From: a virus | IMG/VR virus record: IMGVR_UViG_3300034093_005134 | Location: 1-39,784 of that record | Reading direction: 5' to 3' (one strand) | DNA length: 39,784 bases | Shown here: positions 15,980-24,497 of the stretch, piece by piece | Position numbering within the stretch: position 1 is the first letter of the stretch | Layout: every line of letters begins with the position of its first letter | Made by a program: the position numbers and the translations under genes | The notes under the pieces: generated by a model | The model's database searches: none | What the model was told of the DNA's origin: nothing | What the model saw: only the letters and a program-made list of their open reading frames with translations

Positions 15980-17007
15980 TTTATGATTGCCAAATTTGCC
16001 TGGAGGCGAGTGTCTCCAGGCAAAATCTCACATGCTCGTTGGGCATGAACTTGAGCTTGTTGATGCCATCCCAAGTTCCAATAGCTTATTGCTAGCAAAT
16101 CATGAAACTCAACATGATCATCAGGAACACTATCTAAATAGGTAAGAGTTTTTGGTGCAATTAAACCTTGATGACTAGCCCATGAACATTGATGCCAATC
16201 TTGGCGATTATAGTAGTATTTTGCTAAATCCCGCCAAGTTTCTCGTCTACTACCTTCAGCAACAGCATGCAGGAAATACTTTTCCTGGTTGACAGGATCA
16301 ACTAAAGCCCACAGTCGCCAGGCTTCGTTACGTTCTGCCCACCAAGCGTTTTTCAAACTCAAGAAATCATCTAATGCTGTTTTTGCACGCTCATGATGGC
16401 CCTGATGAACACATTCCCTAGCATACCAAAAAGCAAGTTGACTGTCCTTGGGATCTTCTTCATGGGCCAATGCCATGAGTTCCAAATAATCTCTCCGATG
16501 AGGCTGACTGCGATCTTGTGTTTGCAATATGAGATTTGCCGGACATACTCGTTCTTGCTCGGTTATACCACAGGCAAAAACTGACTCATGAACAGCTCGC
16601 CGCCAGATATATCCCTGCCGGGCATGTATTTTATTTGCCCAAAAGCCCTGATCACTTACGTCGGCAGCAAACACATACATGTAACTCAGTCGGGTTGTGC
16701 CTGGTGTCCATGCTTGCTCTATTGCCTGTCGCCAGCCGGGCATCAACCATTCGTCCATGTCGAGACTAATGCAGATGTCTGCGTCTTGTGGGCATAGATT
16801 CAAAGCTTGATTTCTAGCATGATCAAAACGCCAGGGAGTTTGTTGTATGTTGTAAACAGTGACTCCCTGTTGCTGCAACGCTACAACAGTGTTATCTTGG
16901 CTGCCAGTATCACATACCACGCGATAATCTGCATCTTGACAACTGTTAGCCCAACGCTTGACATTAGCTTCTTCGTTTTTCGCAATAGTGTATACAGCTA
17001 TACGCAT
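15964..17007 (-). CDS. family 2 glycosyltransferase with C-terminal TPR-like repeats
   Basis: 347 residues. N-terminal GT2 core: IAVYTIAKNEEANVKRW, VCDTGSQDNT and ICISLDMDEWL, where DMDE is the DxD metal site. The second half is helical repeats in TPR style (AFWYARECVHQGHHERAKTAL, LAISYWNLGWHQQAQVHAQRA). This domain pair is common in bacterial and phage 'tetratricopeptide glycosyltransferases' that modify glycans or proteins. Codon use is less AT-biased than the rightward operon. A strong hairpin (15995-16024) lies within its 3' end. Confidence 0.83.
   Translation of the reverse strand: MRIAVYTIAKNEEANVKRWANSCQDADYRVVCDTGSQDNTVVALQQQGVTVYNIQQTPWRFDHARNQALNLCPQDADICISLDMDEWLMPGWRQAIEQAWTPGTTRLSYMYVFAADVSDQGFWANKIHARQGYIWRRAVHESVFACGITEQERVCPANLILQTQDRSQPHRRDYLELMALAHEEDPKDSQLAFWYARECVHQGHHERAKTALDDFLSLKNAWWAERNEAWRLWALVDPVNQEKYFLHAVAEGSRRETWRDLAKYYYNRQDWHQCSWASHQGLIAPKTLTYLDSVPDDHVEFHDLLAISYWNLGWHQQAQVHAQRACEILPGDTRLQANLAIINQSCK
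15995..16024. terminator. strong hairpin at convergent gene ends
   Basis: TTTGCCTGGAG (15995-16005) pairs perfectly with CTCCAGGCAAA (16014-16024), loop of eight. It follows the rightward glycan operon by 15 bases but lies in the coding end of the opposite gene and lacks a clean T run, so terminator function is only possible. Confidence 0.4.
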
Positions 17008-17756
17008 TATGTATCCTTTTTATTCTTGCAGTATTCAAAATGAAATCTCACCATAGCTGGTTTCCCACCTTGTTTCGCACAGTAAGGACAAACCACCAAT
17101 ATTTTAGGTTTATTGGTCAAAGATTTTTTAGTAGCTAGGATCTGTTTTTCTCTAGCTTCTGGACTAAGATTCCATGGTTTATGACTGCCGTTCTTTTTTA
17201 ATGTATTAGAAATTTTAGCTTTTGTTTCCTCGGACGTCACACGCTTACGCCTGGCTATACTAAGCTTTTGTCGATGTTCTAAAGAAAAAGGTGGTAGCTT
17301 TTTATTTTTGCGTGACATAGACATTTTAAGCTTTGTTTCGAGTGACGCCTTTCTACCCCTGGCTTTAGCGTTTCTTTTGGAAACAGATTCAGGTAATGGT
17401 TTCCAACCATCAGCTTTTAACTTAGCTTTAGCTGCTGTCATTTTTGCCCGTGTTTCACTAGACCTTTTAATACCTTTTTGACCTCCTCCTCTACCTCCTT
17501 TTTTTAGGTTCATGCATAAAGGATCAGTTAAGGTATCTTCAGTTATTAACAAGGCTTCTTGTGCAGCAAGTTCTTCGCGAGAGTTACAAAATCTTATTAT
17601 TGTTTTAATATGGCAGTCTAAACCATACTTAGCGATTGAGTTTCTTAAAACTATTCCTGATCCAATGTACCCATCATCTATGTTATGAGTAGTATGCATA
17701 CCATAATAATATTTGTTAGTAATACCACACGTTGTTTTATACAAATAATGATACAT
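17007..17756 (-). CDS. GIY-YIG homing endonuclease with NUMOD3 repeats
   Basis: 249 residues. N-terminal GIY-YIG core (HYLYKTTCGITNKYYYGMHT, then DDGYIGSG) with the usual H..Y and later Glu in EELAAQEALL. The middle has several NUMOD3-type DNA-binding repeats (SSETRAKMTAAKAK, SLETKLKMSMSRKN, SLEHRQKLSIARRK, SEETKAKISNTLKK), and the end a CxxC..H..C zinc finger. A freestanding mobile endonuclease of the Seg type. It marks the right border of the glycan island and may have driven its spread. The stop shares one base with the next gene's ATG. Confidence 0.92.
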   Translation of the reverse strand: MYHYLYKTTCGITNKYYYGMHTTHNIDDGYIGSGIVLRNSIAKYGLDCHIKTIIRFCNSREELAAQEALLITEDTLTDPLCMNLKKGGRGGGQKGIKRSSETRAKMTAAKAKLKADGWKPLPESVSKRNAKARGRKASLETKLKMSMSRKNKKLPPFSLEHRQKLSIARRKRVTSEETKAKISNTLKKNGSHKPWNLSPEAREKQILATKKSLTNKPKILVVCPYCAKQGGKPAMVRFHFEYCKNKKDT

Positions 17757-17848
17757 TTTGATTAGTTAGTTAGACACTTTGTATAAACACAAATTTTCAT
17801 ATACTAATATACTTGGTTTTTTCCCCAGGCATCAATAAATATCTTGAC

Positions 17849-18472
17849 ATGAAAATACAAGAGCTTGAAGTTACCCGCTTGGCTAGGAAATCCACTGAGC
17901 CCTGGGCAGATGTTTTTCATCACTATGGCTGGAAGTTACTGGGTGCAGGGCGTGAAGCTCTTGTGGGGTTCAACCCCCGTAAAAACTATGTAATAAAAAT
18001 ATGGCGGCAACCCAGTCGTTATAACGCATATGTGGATTTTGTTAAATCACATGCCAATCCGCATTATCCTAGATTTTTTCGTGAACCTCGACCTATTCCC
18101 GGTACACGGTTTTATTATATCGCCTTGGAAAAACTAGAACCTGTTGGACGGACACTTGTGGCAGACTTTTTGCCGGAAATGCTTTGGTTGGGATTGACGC
18201 TCCTAGCTAGGAACGAATGGTTTCAGCAAAGAATACAAGCGCAAGAAACACTGACCAAGATTATGAATCAAAAGGTATACTTAGATCGCTTGTTACGTGA
18301 TCCTGCTTTATTAAATAAAGTTTGGGACACGATTGGCCAGCCTCCTGAAACTTGGAAAACTGCTGTAGCTCAACTGGAAAAGTTTTCCCGTGCCAGGAAA
18401 TGGGATTACGATTTAGCAGATTTCAACTTCATGAGATGGCATGATACACTTGTGATAACTGATCCTTTTTAA
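17849..18472 (+). CDS. kinase-fold-like phage protein, copy 1
   Basis: 207 residues from ATG 17849. Reads like a reduced protein-kinase fold: glycine-rich loop GAGREALVGFNPRK, invariant-lysine strand YVIKIWRQP, a hinge YYIALEKLEP and a C-terminal YDLADFNFMRWHDTLVITDPF resembling the catalytic D..N and DxG/DP metal loops. I know similar proteins from T4-like myoviruses as putative kinases; no activity is proven and the HRD motif is weak. Paralog of the next gene. A TAAATA box lies seven bases before the ATG. Confidence 0.62.
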   Translation: MKIQELEVTRLARKSTEPWADVFHHYGWKLLGAGREALVGFNPRKNYVIKIWRQPSRYNAYVDFVKSHANPHYPRFFREPRPIPGTRFYYIALEKLEPVGRTLVADFLPEMLWLGLTLLARNEWFQQRIQAQETLTKIMNQKVYLDRLLRDPALLNKVWDTIGQPPETWKTAVAQLEKFSRARKWDYDLADFNFMRWHDTLVITDPF

Positions 18473-18482
18473 GAGCAGATAT

Positions 18483-19139
18483 ATGAAAATAACTGAAATA
18501 GAAGTTACAAACTTTATACGTCAAGCTCAAGCAGGACGGTTTAAACCCAACTGGCGTCATGTTTTTCAGCATTATGGTTGGGAATTACTTGGGCATGGTC
18601 GAGAAGGGCATGTAGCGTTACACCCGGAAAAGAACTATGCATTTAAAACATGGCCAAGTTCCAGCCATTATACTGATTTTGTGGCGTTTGTTAGGCGCCA
18701 TAACAATCCACATTTTCCCCGATTTTATCGTGACTCAAAACGGATTCCTGGCACCAGTTTCAACTATATTGCCATGGAAAAACTTGAACCCCTTCAAGAT
18801 AACGAACTGATTTTGGGGTATTTTCCCGAAATGCTGTGGTTTACAGTGGAACTTTTGAAAAGAAACGAATGGAGCGAGCAATCTGGTGCGATTTTACATC
18901 AACTGCTGGTATTATTTCCCGGCATGGTATTACCCAACTTAGTTCCAAACAGTCGATTTTATAAACCCGATCTTGCAAGGGCAGTTTGGAAGAGAGTTAA
19001 AGAACCACCACAGGCATGGAAAACTGCGGTTGAAGATTTAGACTCTTGGGTTGATAAAAACAGCTTCACCTACGATTTATTTGATTTCAACTTCATGCTG
19101 CGGGGCACTACTTTGGTTTTCGTGGACCCCGTGCGTTGA
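18483..19139 (+). CDS. kinase-fold-like phage protein, copy 2
   Basis: 218 residues, tandem paralog of the preceding gene with the same landmarks: GHGREGHVALHPEKN, YAFKTWPSS, NYIAMEKLEPL and YDLFDFNFMLRGTTLVFVDP. The middle region (about 130-175) differs in length and sequence between the copies, so they probably recognise different partners. Could phosphorylate a protein, sugar or nucleotide; or be a pseudokinase. The 3' end overlaps the convergent zinc-finger gene by 32 bases. Confidence 0.62.
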   Translation: MKITEIEVTNFIRQAQAGRFKPNWRHVFQHYGWELLGHGREGHVALHPEKNYAFKTWPSSSHYTDFVAFVRRHNNPHFPRFYRDSKRIPGTSFNYIAMEKLEPLQDNELILGYFPEMLWFTVELLKRNEWSEQSGAILHQLLVLFPGMVLPNLVPNSRFYKPDLARAVWKRVKEPPQAWKTAVEDLDSWVDKNSFTYDLFDFNFMLRGTTLVFVDPVR

Positions 19140-19326
19140 AAACTTTAAACCTATTGCATGGGCAATATTTGCATCCCACCGCTGCCCAATCCTCATAGGG
19201 ATCAAAATGTCGATCGTATGTATGTTGACATTCGGGATCAGCGCATAGCTGACCACTAGGAAAGTTGGGATTAATGGCATACAGTGTGTAACTGCGGCGC
19301 TTTTTGATGTAAGGTGCCTGGCTCAT
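19108..19326 (-). CDS. small zinc-finger protein
   Basis: 72 residues, basic ends, with a likely zinc site: LCADPECQHTYDRHF supplies two Cys and two His, and VGCKYCPCNRF three more Cys. Similar small treble-clef-like phage proteins exist, function unknown. The promoter TTGACA/TAACAT (19333-19360) places the -10 box six bases from the ATG, so the mRNA is probably leaderless. Confidence 0.65.
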   Translation of the reverse strand: MSQAPYIKKRRSYTLYAINPNFPSGQLCADPECQHTYDRHFDPYEDWAAVGCKYCPCNRFKVFNARGPRKPK

Positions 19327-19332
19327 GTTTAC

Positions 19333-19360
19333 ATGTTAACACACGTTGTAAATGTGTCAA
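19333..19360 (-). promoter_or_regulatory. promoter, probable leaderless transcript
   Basis: TTGACA (19355-19360), 16 bases, TAACAT (19333-19338); six bases to the ATG at 19326. Confidence 0.65.
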
Positions 19361-19361
19361 G

Positions 19362-19389
19362 AAAAAAGGTGGCTTGCGCCACCTTTTTT
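19362..19389. terminator. rho-independent terminator after dnaK
   Basis: AAAAAAGGTGGC (19362-19373) pairs with GCCACCTTTTTT (19378-19389), loop of four. On the minus strand the stem is followed by a T run directly before the next promoter's TTGACA; on the plus strand it also ends in T7, so it works both ways. Confidence 0.85.
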
Positions 19390-21221
19390 TAGTTTGCTGT
19401 TGCAGCAGGTTCTGCAGGCGGCGGTGGTTGCTGATAAAGCTCCTCACCAATCTTCATGCTTAATTCACTTAGATTAGCAGTTTCTTTCTCAATGATTTCA
19501 ATGTCTTCTGCCTCCATGACAGCCTTTACAGCCGTGAGTTGGGCATCAACTTTTTCCTTGAGTTCAACACTGATCTTTTCACCGTTTTCACGCAGAGTGC
19601 GTTCAACATTGGCAATTACACCATCAGCATGATTGCGAACTTCCACGCCCTGGCGCCGTTGTTGGTCTTGTTCTTGATTGGCTTCAGCAGTTTTTATCAT
19701 GTCTTGGATTTCTGCTTCAGTCAACCCACCATTGGCTTTAATGCTGATTTCCTGTTGCTTGCCAGTTCCTTGATCTTTTGCGCTTACACTGACAATGCCG
19801 TTGGCATCAATGTCAAATGCAACTTCAATTTGTGGAACACCGCGTGGTGCAGGTGCAATGCCTGTCAAATCAAACTGGCCCAACAGCTTGTTGTCAGCCG
19901 CCATGCTGCGTTCACCTTGGAACACTTTGATAGTCACAGCATCTTGATTGTCGCTGGCAGTGCTGAACACTTGACTTTTCTTGGTGGGAATAGTGGTGTT
20001 CTTGTCAATAAGTCTAGTAAACACACCGCCCAGTGTTTCCAGTCCCAAGCTCAAGGGAGTTACATCCAGCAACAGCACGTCTTTTACATCGCCAGCCAGC
20101 ACGCCGCCTTGGATTGCCGCGCCCAGTGCCACTGCCTCGTCGGGATTCACACTGTGATTGGGTTCACGTCCAAAAAATGCCTTGATGGCATCACGCACGG
20201 CGGGAATTCTAGTAGTGCCACCCACTAGTATGATTTCACGTATGTCTGTTGTTTCCAGCCCGGCATCACTTAACGCAACACGGCAGGGTGTGATAATACG
20301 TTGAACTAGATCAGCTGTTAGATCGTTGAACTTGGCACGATTCATACGCACAAGCAAATGTCTTGGCCCACTGGCATCAGCAGTAATATAAGGCAAGTTT
20401 ACTTCTGTCTCAGTGCTTGTGCTAAGTTCAATCTTGGCACGTTCGGCAGCTTCACGCAAACGTTGCACAGCCATGCGGTCCTTGCGAAGATCAATGCCTT
20501 GGTCTCTGAGGAATTCACTTGCTAGAAAATCAACAACTCGAGTATCAAAGTCGCTACCTCCTAGATGTGTGTCACCAGTTGTGGCAAGAACTTCCACAAC
20601 ACCGCTGCCAATATCCAAAATACTCACATCGTGGGTGCCACCTCCTGAATCCACAACCATTACTTTACCATCGCCACCACGATCTTGACTAAATGCCAGG
20701 GCGGCTGCTGTGGGCTCGTTGATGATGCGTAGCACTTCCAGTCCTGCAATGCGACCAGCATCCTTGGTTGCCTGTCGTTGTGCATCATTAAAATATGCTG
20801 GAACTGTAATGACTGCCTGGGATACTTTGCGGCCAAGATAAGCTTCGGCAGTTTCTTTCATTTTTACCAAAACTTGTGCAGCAACTTCACTGGGACTGCG
20901 AGCTTGTCCTTGAGTTTCCACCCAAGCGTCTCCATTGTCTGCACGCACAATTTTATAAGGCAAAGTCTTCATGTCGGCTGCAATGCCGGGATCATCAAAC
21001 CTGCGCCCAATCAGCCTTTTGCTTTCAAAAATAGTGTTTTCAGGATTGGTTACTGCCTGTCGTTTGGCAGCTTGGCCCACAAGCTGCTCGCGCTCCAGCC
21101 AAGCTACAATACTGGGTGTGGTGCGAGCACCTTCGGCGTTTTCAATCACTCGTGCTGTGCCATTGTCCATGATGGCTAGGCAAGAGTTAGTCGTACCTAA
21201 ATCGATACCAATTACTGTCAT
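19389..21221 (-). CDS. dnaK: DnaK (Hsp70) chaperone
   Basis: 610 residues, close to bacterial DnaK (about 635). All ATPase landmarks are present: [12 protein letters not shown] (5-16), [27 protein letters not shown] and the phosphate-2 region [10 protein letters not shown] (191-200), which differs from the common DLGGGTFDVS at two non-catalytic places. The substrate domain follows ([14 protein letters not shown] to [17 protein letters not shown]) and a shortened lid ending in a Pro/Ala-rich tail rather than EEV. Overall sequence is of the alphaproteobacterial type ([13 protein letters not shown]). A host-derived chaperone probably used for virion assembly or replisome remodelling; no DnaJ or GrpE is in the window. 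GGAG ribosome site; rho-independent terminator right after the stop. Confidence 0.97.
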   Translation of the reverse strand: MTVIGIDLGTTNSCLAIMDNGTARVIENAEGARTTPSIVAWLEREQLVGQAAKRQAVTNPENTIFESKRLIGRRFDDPGIAADMKTLPYKIVRADNGDAWVETQGQARSPSEVAAQVLVKMKETAEAYLGRKVSQAVITVPAYFNDAQRQATKDAGRIAGLEVLRIINEPTAAALAFSQDRGGDGKVMVVDSGGGTHDVSILDIGSGVVEVLATTGDTHLGGSDFDTRVVDFLASEFLRDQGIDLRKDRMAVQRLREAAERAKIELSTSTETEVNLPYITADASGPRHLLVRMNRAKFNDLTADLVQRIITPCRVALSDAGLETTDIREIILVGGTTRIPAVRDAIKAFFGREPNHSVNPDEAVALGAAIQGGVLAGDVKDVLLLDVTPLSLGLETLGGVFTRLIDKNTTIPTKKSQVFSTASDNQDAVTIKVFQGERSMAADNKLLGQFDLTGIAPAPRGVPQIEVAFDIDANGIVSVSAKDQGTGKQQEISIKANGGLTEAEIQDMIKTAEANQEQDQQRRQGVEVRNHADGVIANVERTLRENGEKISVELKEKVDAQLTAVKAVMEAEDIEIIEKETANLSELSMKIGEELYQQPPPPAEPAATAN

Positions 21222-21311
21222 ATAGAATCTCCTTCATTAAGCAAGATAACAGTTAAAGCCTATACAGGCCCTTAACCTCAAGTTTTTATATAATATATTT
21301 TTCCAACAAAA

Positions 21312-21749
21312 TCAAGTAGCTTTGGGTTTACGCTGGTTGGTTTTCTTGACAGCTGGTGGCGCTTTTTTCTCAACTGGTTTAGGTTTAGTTGCTTTTTTTG
21401 GTTTGGCTTTGGTTTCCACAGGCTCTTTGACCTTGGTAGTTACAATAGGTTCAGGTGCAGGTTCAGCAGCAACTACTGGTTGTTGAACTACAGGTGCAGG
21501 CTCTGGCGTAGCAACAGCTATGGGTTGTTTAACTATAGGTCCATTATCAGGAACAGGTTGAGGAGCAGGTGCAGCAACAACGACAGGCTGTGTGACCTGC
21601 ACAGGTGTTTCTACTGGTGTAGCGGCTGGAGTTTGTGGGCGGTCGCCTATTACATTCACAGGAACTTGTGTATGAGTTTCTTCTGCTGGTTTGGGTTGGC
21701 GTAGGTTTAACCACCGCTCTTTAATAGTTTGCCAAATATTCGTTAACAT
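21312..21749 (-). CDS. Pro/Ala/Val-rich protein with Lys-rich tail
   Basis: 145 residues of low complexity: a short helix (NIWQTIKERWLNLR), a long disordered stretch rich in P, V, A and Q with repeated PVV/PAP units, and a C-terminal Lys/Pro tail (AKPKKATKPKPVEKK, NQRKPKAT) like histone H1 or phage DNA-binding tails. Could be a nucleoid-associated or capsid-packaged protein, or a linker; no enzyme motif. AGGAGG ribosome site. Lies between the DNA methyltransferase and dnaK on the same strand. Confidence 0.7.
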   Translation of the reverse strand: MLTNIWQTIKERWLNLRQPKPAEETHTQVPVNVIGDRPQTPAATPVETPVQVTQPVVVAAPAPQPVPDNGPIVKQPIAVATPEPAPVVQQPVVAAEPAPEPIVTTKVKEPVETKAKPKKATKPKPVEKKAPPAVKKTNQRKPKAT

Positions 21750-21784
21750 AATACCTCCTGGGTTTATGTTAATTTATGCCTGTT

Positions 21785-22609
21785 TCACTCAGTGGAAAAT
21801 ATTTGTGCAGGAATTGCTGCTGATCTGCATGTTTGCATGCACATTTCATGATATTCCGGGCTTATTTCACATCCAATAAACCGTCTACCCAGCTTGAGTG
21901 CCTCAACACCTGTAGTGCCGCTACCTGCAAACGGATCCAGCACTACGTCTCCAGGATTGCTCCAGCTGAGGATGTGATCATGTGCCATGGCTGTGGGCAT
22001 CTTGGCAGGATGTGCAATGGCTTTCCCCGGACGTTCTTGACCTGCTGTTTTCATACGCCAAATATTGGTGCGCATGCCGTATTCACCATACACAGCACGT
22101 TGACCTCTGTCCTTCATTGTGCCATCTGCTTGCCGCACAGTGTTCTTGCCAAATGTACCAATCCTGGCATGGTCAGGATTGTCCATGCCAGTTATCTTTT
22201 TGTCTTTTATGGGATTGAACACACGAGGCTTGCCCTTGCTGAACACGAACATGTATTCCCAAATAGCGTGATACCTATTGCTGCTGGGACTGCTAAAGTT
22301 GCCTTTTTCATAAATCATGGTATCATGCAAGCGCCAGCCGGCATCTAGAAATGCCAGGGCCTGTCGCATGCTTGTGCCTGTTTCACTTCCCTTAATGGTT
22401 TGATCCGCAACATTCCACATGACAACACCGCCATCACATGTGACACGTGTCAACTGCTCAAGTAAACTGGCAAAATCCCAGGAAAAACCTGTGTAATCAC
22501 GTAGTTGATCATAAGGCGGGCTGGTAACAGTCAAATGTATACTTCCGTCAGATACATGCTCCTGCAGACAGCTTACATTGTCTCCTAGATATACATCGAA
22601 TAAGTTCAT
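21785..22609 (-). CDS. DNA adenine-N6/cytosine-N4 methyltransferase
   Basis: 274 residues from the ATG at 22609 that overlaps the preceding TGA (ATGA); an in-frame ATG at 22618 is possible. Beta-class order: catalytic TSPPYDQ (about 30-36) first and the SAM motif DPFAGSGTTGVEALKLGRRF near the C-terminus, followed by GCEISPEYHEM. Site-specific DNA methylase, presumably protecting phage DNA from a restriction system or marking it. No restriction enzyme is adjacent, as expected for a phage orphan enzyme. Target sequence unknown. Confidence 0.92.
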   Translation of the reverse strand: MNLFDVYLGDNVSCLQEHVSDGSIHLTVTSPPYDQLRDYTGFSWDFASLLEQLTRVTCDGGVVMWNVADQTIKGSETGTSMRQALAFLDAGWRLHDTMIYEKGNFSSPSSNRYHAIWEYMFVFSKGKPRVFNPIKDKKITGMDNPDHARIGTFGKNTVRQADGTMKDRGQRAVYGEYGMRTNIWRMKTAGQERPGKAIAHPAKMPTAMAHDHILSWSNPGDVVLDPFAGSGTTGVEALKLGRRFIGCEISPEYHEMCMQTCRSAAIPAQIFSTE

Positions 22610-23103
22610 GTGCGCCATGTTGTCCAGGGATTTTTTGCAAGTGAAATGTTTCCGTATCTGGGATCACCGGTTACTTCCGGGCCCAGGGAACTGGGACGAT
22701 AAAAAGTTTGTTCGGGAGATTGCAGTTCAATCTCAGCTATAACTAAACCTTGATTGCCGTTGGCAAAATGATCAATATGCCAAACACAACCGTCAGGTGC
22801 AGTCCAGTATGTGCGTGTTTTGATGATTTTCCAAGCCGCAACTTCTGATATAACTGTCATGGCCCAATCAGGATCAACAGCAGTTTCATACTCTCTGTTG
22901 CATGCCCACGATTGATAGCTTTTTACAGTTACAAATGCCTGTGTGTCTTCCTGGGGAGTATCAAGAGCCGTCTGATGACGAAATCTCACTAAACATTGCG
23001 TGTTATCAGTCACATAGCCTTGCATGATATGCCATCGCGGACCGATCCAGGGATAGCTGCTGCCTTTGACAAGAAATTTACGTTCAATTTCCAAGTTGTT
23101 CAT
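22606..23103 (-). CDS. CYTH-domain phosphohydrolase/cyclase-like protein
   Basis: 165 residues. Begins NNLEIERKFLVKG, the ExExK signature of the CYTH (triphosphate tunnel) superfamily, followed by alternating charged strands: CLVRFRHQT, AFVTVKSY, EYETAV, LVIAEIELQ. Family members are inorganic triphosphatases, thiamine triphosphatases, class IV adenylate cyclases or mRNA cap triphosphatases. In a phage it could hydrolyse or cyclise a nucleotide signal. Coupled to the methyltransferase by an ATGA overlap. Confidence 0.85.
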   Translation of the reverse strand: MNNLEIERKFLVKGSSYPWIGPRWHIMQGYVTDNTQCLVRFRHQTALDTPQEDTQAFVTVKSYQSWACNREYETAVDPDWAMTVISEVAAWKIIKTRTYWTAPDGCVWHIDHFANGNQGLVIAEIELQSPEQTFYRPSSLGPEVTGDPRYGNISLAKNPWTTWRT

Positions 23104-23133
23104 GCTTTATGATAACACAACTGTATGCCACAA

Positions 23134-24411
23134 TCAACCAGCATAATATTCCACGCGTACTTTCTGACCATCATCTGTAATGAGGACATGGCGTTCTATC
23201 CACTTGCCCATGGTCTTGAAAATGTCATACTGTAGGCGTTTGTATTTATAGCGCAACCATCCATTGAGAACTTTGTCCCAGTTCAACAAAAAGTCCCAAC
23301 CATCTGTTGGTGCGTCTTCGGGATATTTCTCAGTAAGTAACTCCACTACCTGACGCATGCTGGCTGGATCAATATTTACCCACTCTTCCGCGTAATCAAG
23401 GATGTCTTGCCATTCATCGTTGTATTCTGTGTACGAAGGTGCTTGTGACCAATCAATATCACCTTCGTCATTTACAAAGCCTTGACTCTCCAGCCATTCA
23501 ACATAACCCCGATCACTTACCTCGGCATCAGATAAAGCCGGCATTAAAAAGTTTTCGTTTACTAGCTCCCATGTTTTTTTGCTGACTTTTTCCAGCACTG
23601 AGTCGCTAGCTAACGTCACACTTAGCATGAACGCCTGACGCATGTTGTCGTCATTTGTTGCCCGGAACCAGGAAAACAAGCTGGGAAACTTCCGGGCAAG
23701 GTCACCAATCATAATGGGATCATCGTTTTCGTCCATCCAGGATCTCGTGGCAAAATGCAACTGATATTTTTCTCCCTTGTGTTGTAGGTTCCGGGGTATT
23801 AGAATATAAAGAGGACCCTGACGGTTATACTGATCAAAATAGTTCATGCCGTGAACAGCAGCAGTACACCAACGAGTTTGTCGTCCATATCGGCATGCTG
23901 CTTCTTGGTCACGTGGTATAATCACAGTTACAAGATCATCTTGGTAGACCTTGTCAGCTTTACCTTGTTGTGTTTCAGGATTATCTTCTTCAGTTTGCTC
24001 AATTTTGTCCATTAACGCAACTGCATTGGGGTATCGATTTATGTCATTAAATGGTGCAGCAAGTCGACGACGTTGATTTAGATTATGGAATCTGTGAACA
24101 TAGTCACTTAGAGTGCTCTCAATGTCCTCCATTTTGCTTACAGCCGGCTGGCCGCTGGCAAACTGGCGTGCCATCCATTGCGTGTATTTTTTGTTGGGGG
24201 TGGGATCCGCTTGCTCGATACGCTCTATAGCTCGAGTTACCAAGCTGGGTAACCGAGGATCTTTCAAGAGTTCTTGAGCTCGCGGCAGAGTTTGCCAGTT
24301 TGCACCATAATAGCGTATGTAATCTTTTACCACTGCATCAGTAAACTTTTGGCCCAGGGCTGCTAGTGCTCGGGCCCGGTCATATTCCAATAAAATGTCT
24401 TTTATCTGCAT
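23134..24411 (-). CDS. large phage protein with TRWCTA motif
   Basis: 425 residues. The middle holds CRYGRQTRWCTAAVHGMNYF followed by GPLYILIPRNL and GEKYQLHF, a pattern I associate with uncharacterised proteins of jumbo phages and with PcfJ-like sequences. Flanking regions are helical and acidic (DDNMRQAF, DIDWSQAPSYTEYNDEW). No transmembrane segment. Probably a virion or late protein, on the grounds that a TTAAATA box precedes the ATG by four bases, but this is weak. A bidirectional terminator (24442-24472) isolates it from the upstream ATPase gene. Confidence 0.6.
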   Translation of the reverse strand: MQIKDILLEYDRARALAALGQKFTDAVVKDYIRYYGANWQTLPRAQELLKDPRLPSLVTRAIERIEQADPTPNKKYTQWMARQFASGQPAVSKMEDIESTLSDYVHRFHNLNQRRRLAAPFNDINRYPNAVALMDKIEQTEEDNPETQQGKADKVYQDDLVTVIIPRDQEAACRYGRQTRWCTAAVHGMNYFDQYNRQGPLYILIPRNLQHKGEKYQLHFATRSWMDENDDPIMIGDLARKFPSLFSWFRATNDDNMRQAFMLSVTLASDSVLEKVSKKTWELVNENFLMPALSDAEVSDRGYVEWLESQGFVNDEGDIDWSQAPSYTEYNDEWQDILDYAEEWVNIDPASMRQVVELLTEKYPEDAPTDGWDFLLNWDKVLNGWLRYKYKRLQYDIFKTMGKWIERHVLITDDGQKVRVEYYAG

Positions 24412-24441
24412 GTGTTATTTAACATTTTGGTCACAGACAGG

Positions 24442-24472
24442 AAAACCAGTGAGGCAAAGCCTCACTGGTTTT
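24442..24472. terminator. bidirectional rho-independent terminator
   Basis: Perfect 14-bp stem AAAACCAGTGAGGC / GCCTCACTGGTTTT (24442-24455, 24459-24472) with a three-base loop and T tracts on both sides. Separates the AAA ATPase gene from the 425-residue protein gene. Confidence 0.9.
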
Positions 24473-24497
24473 GGAAAGGCCTGCTAGTTGCCGGGGC

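Noticed and set aside
19539-20228. Long plus-strand ORF of 229 codons opposite dnaK
   Set aside because: Shadow of the dnaK coding strand: Cys/Ser/His-rich translation, no motif, no ribosome site.
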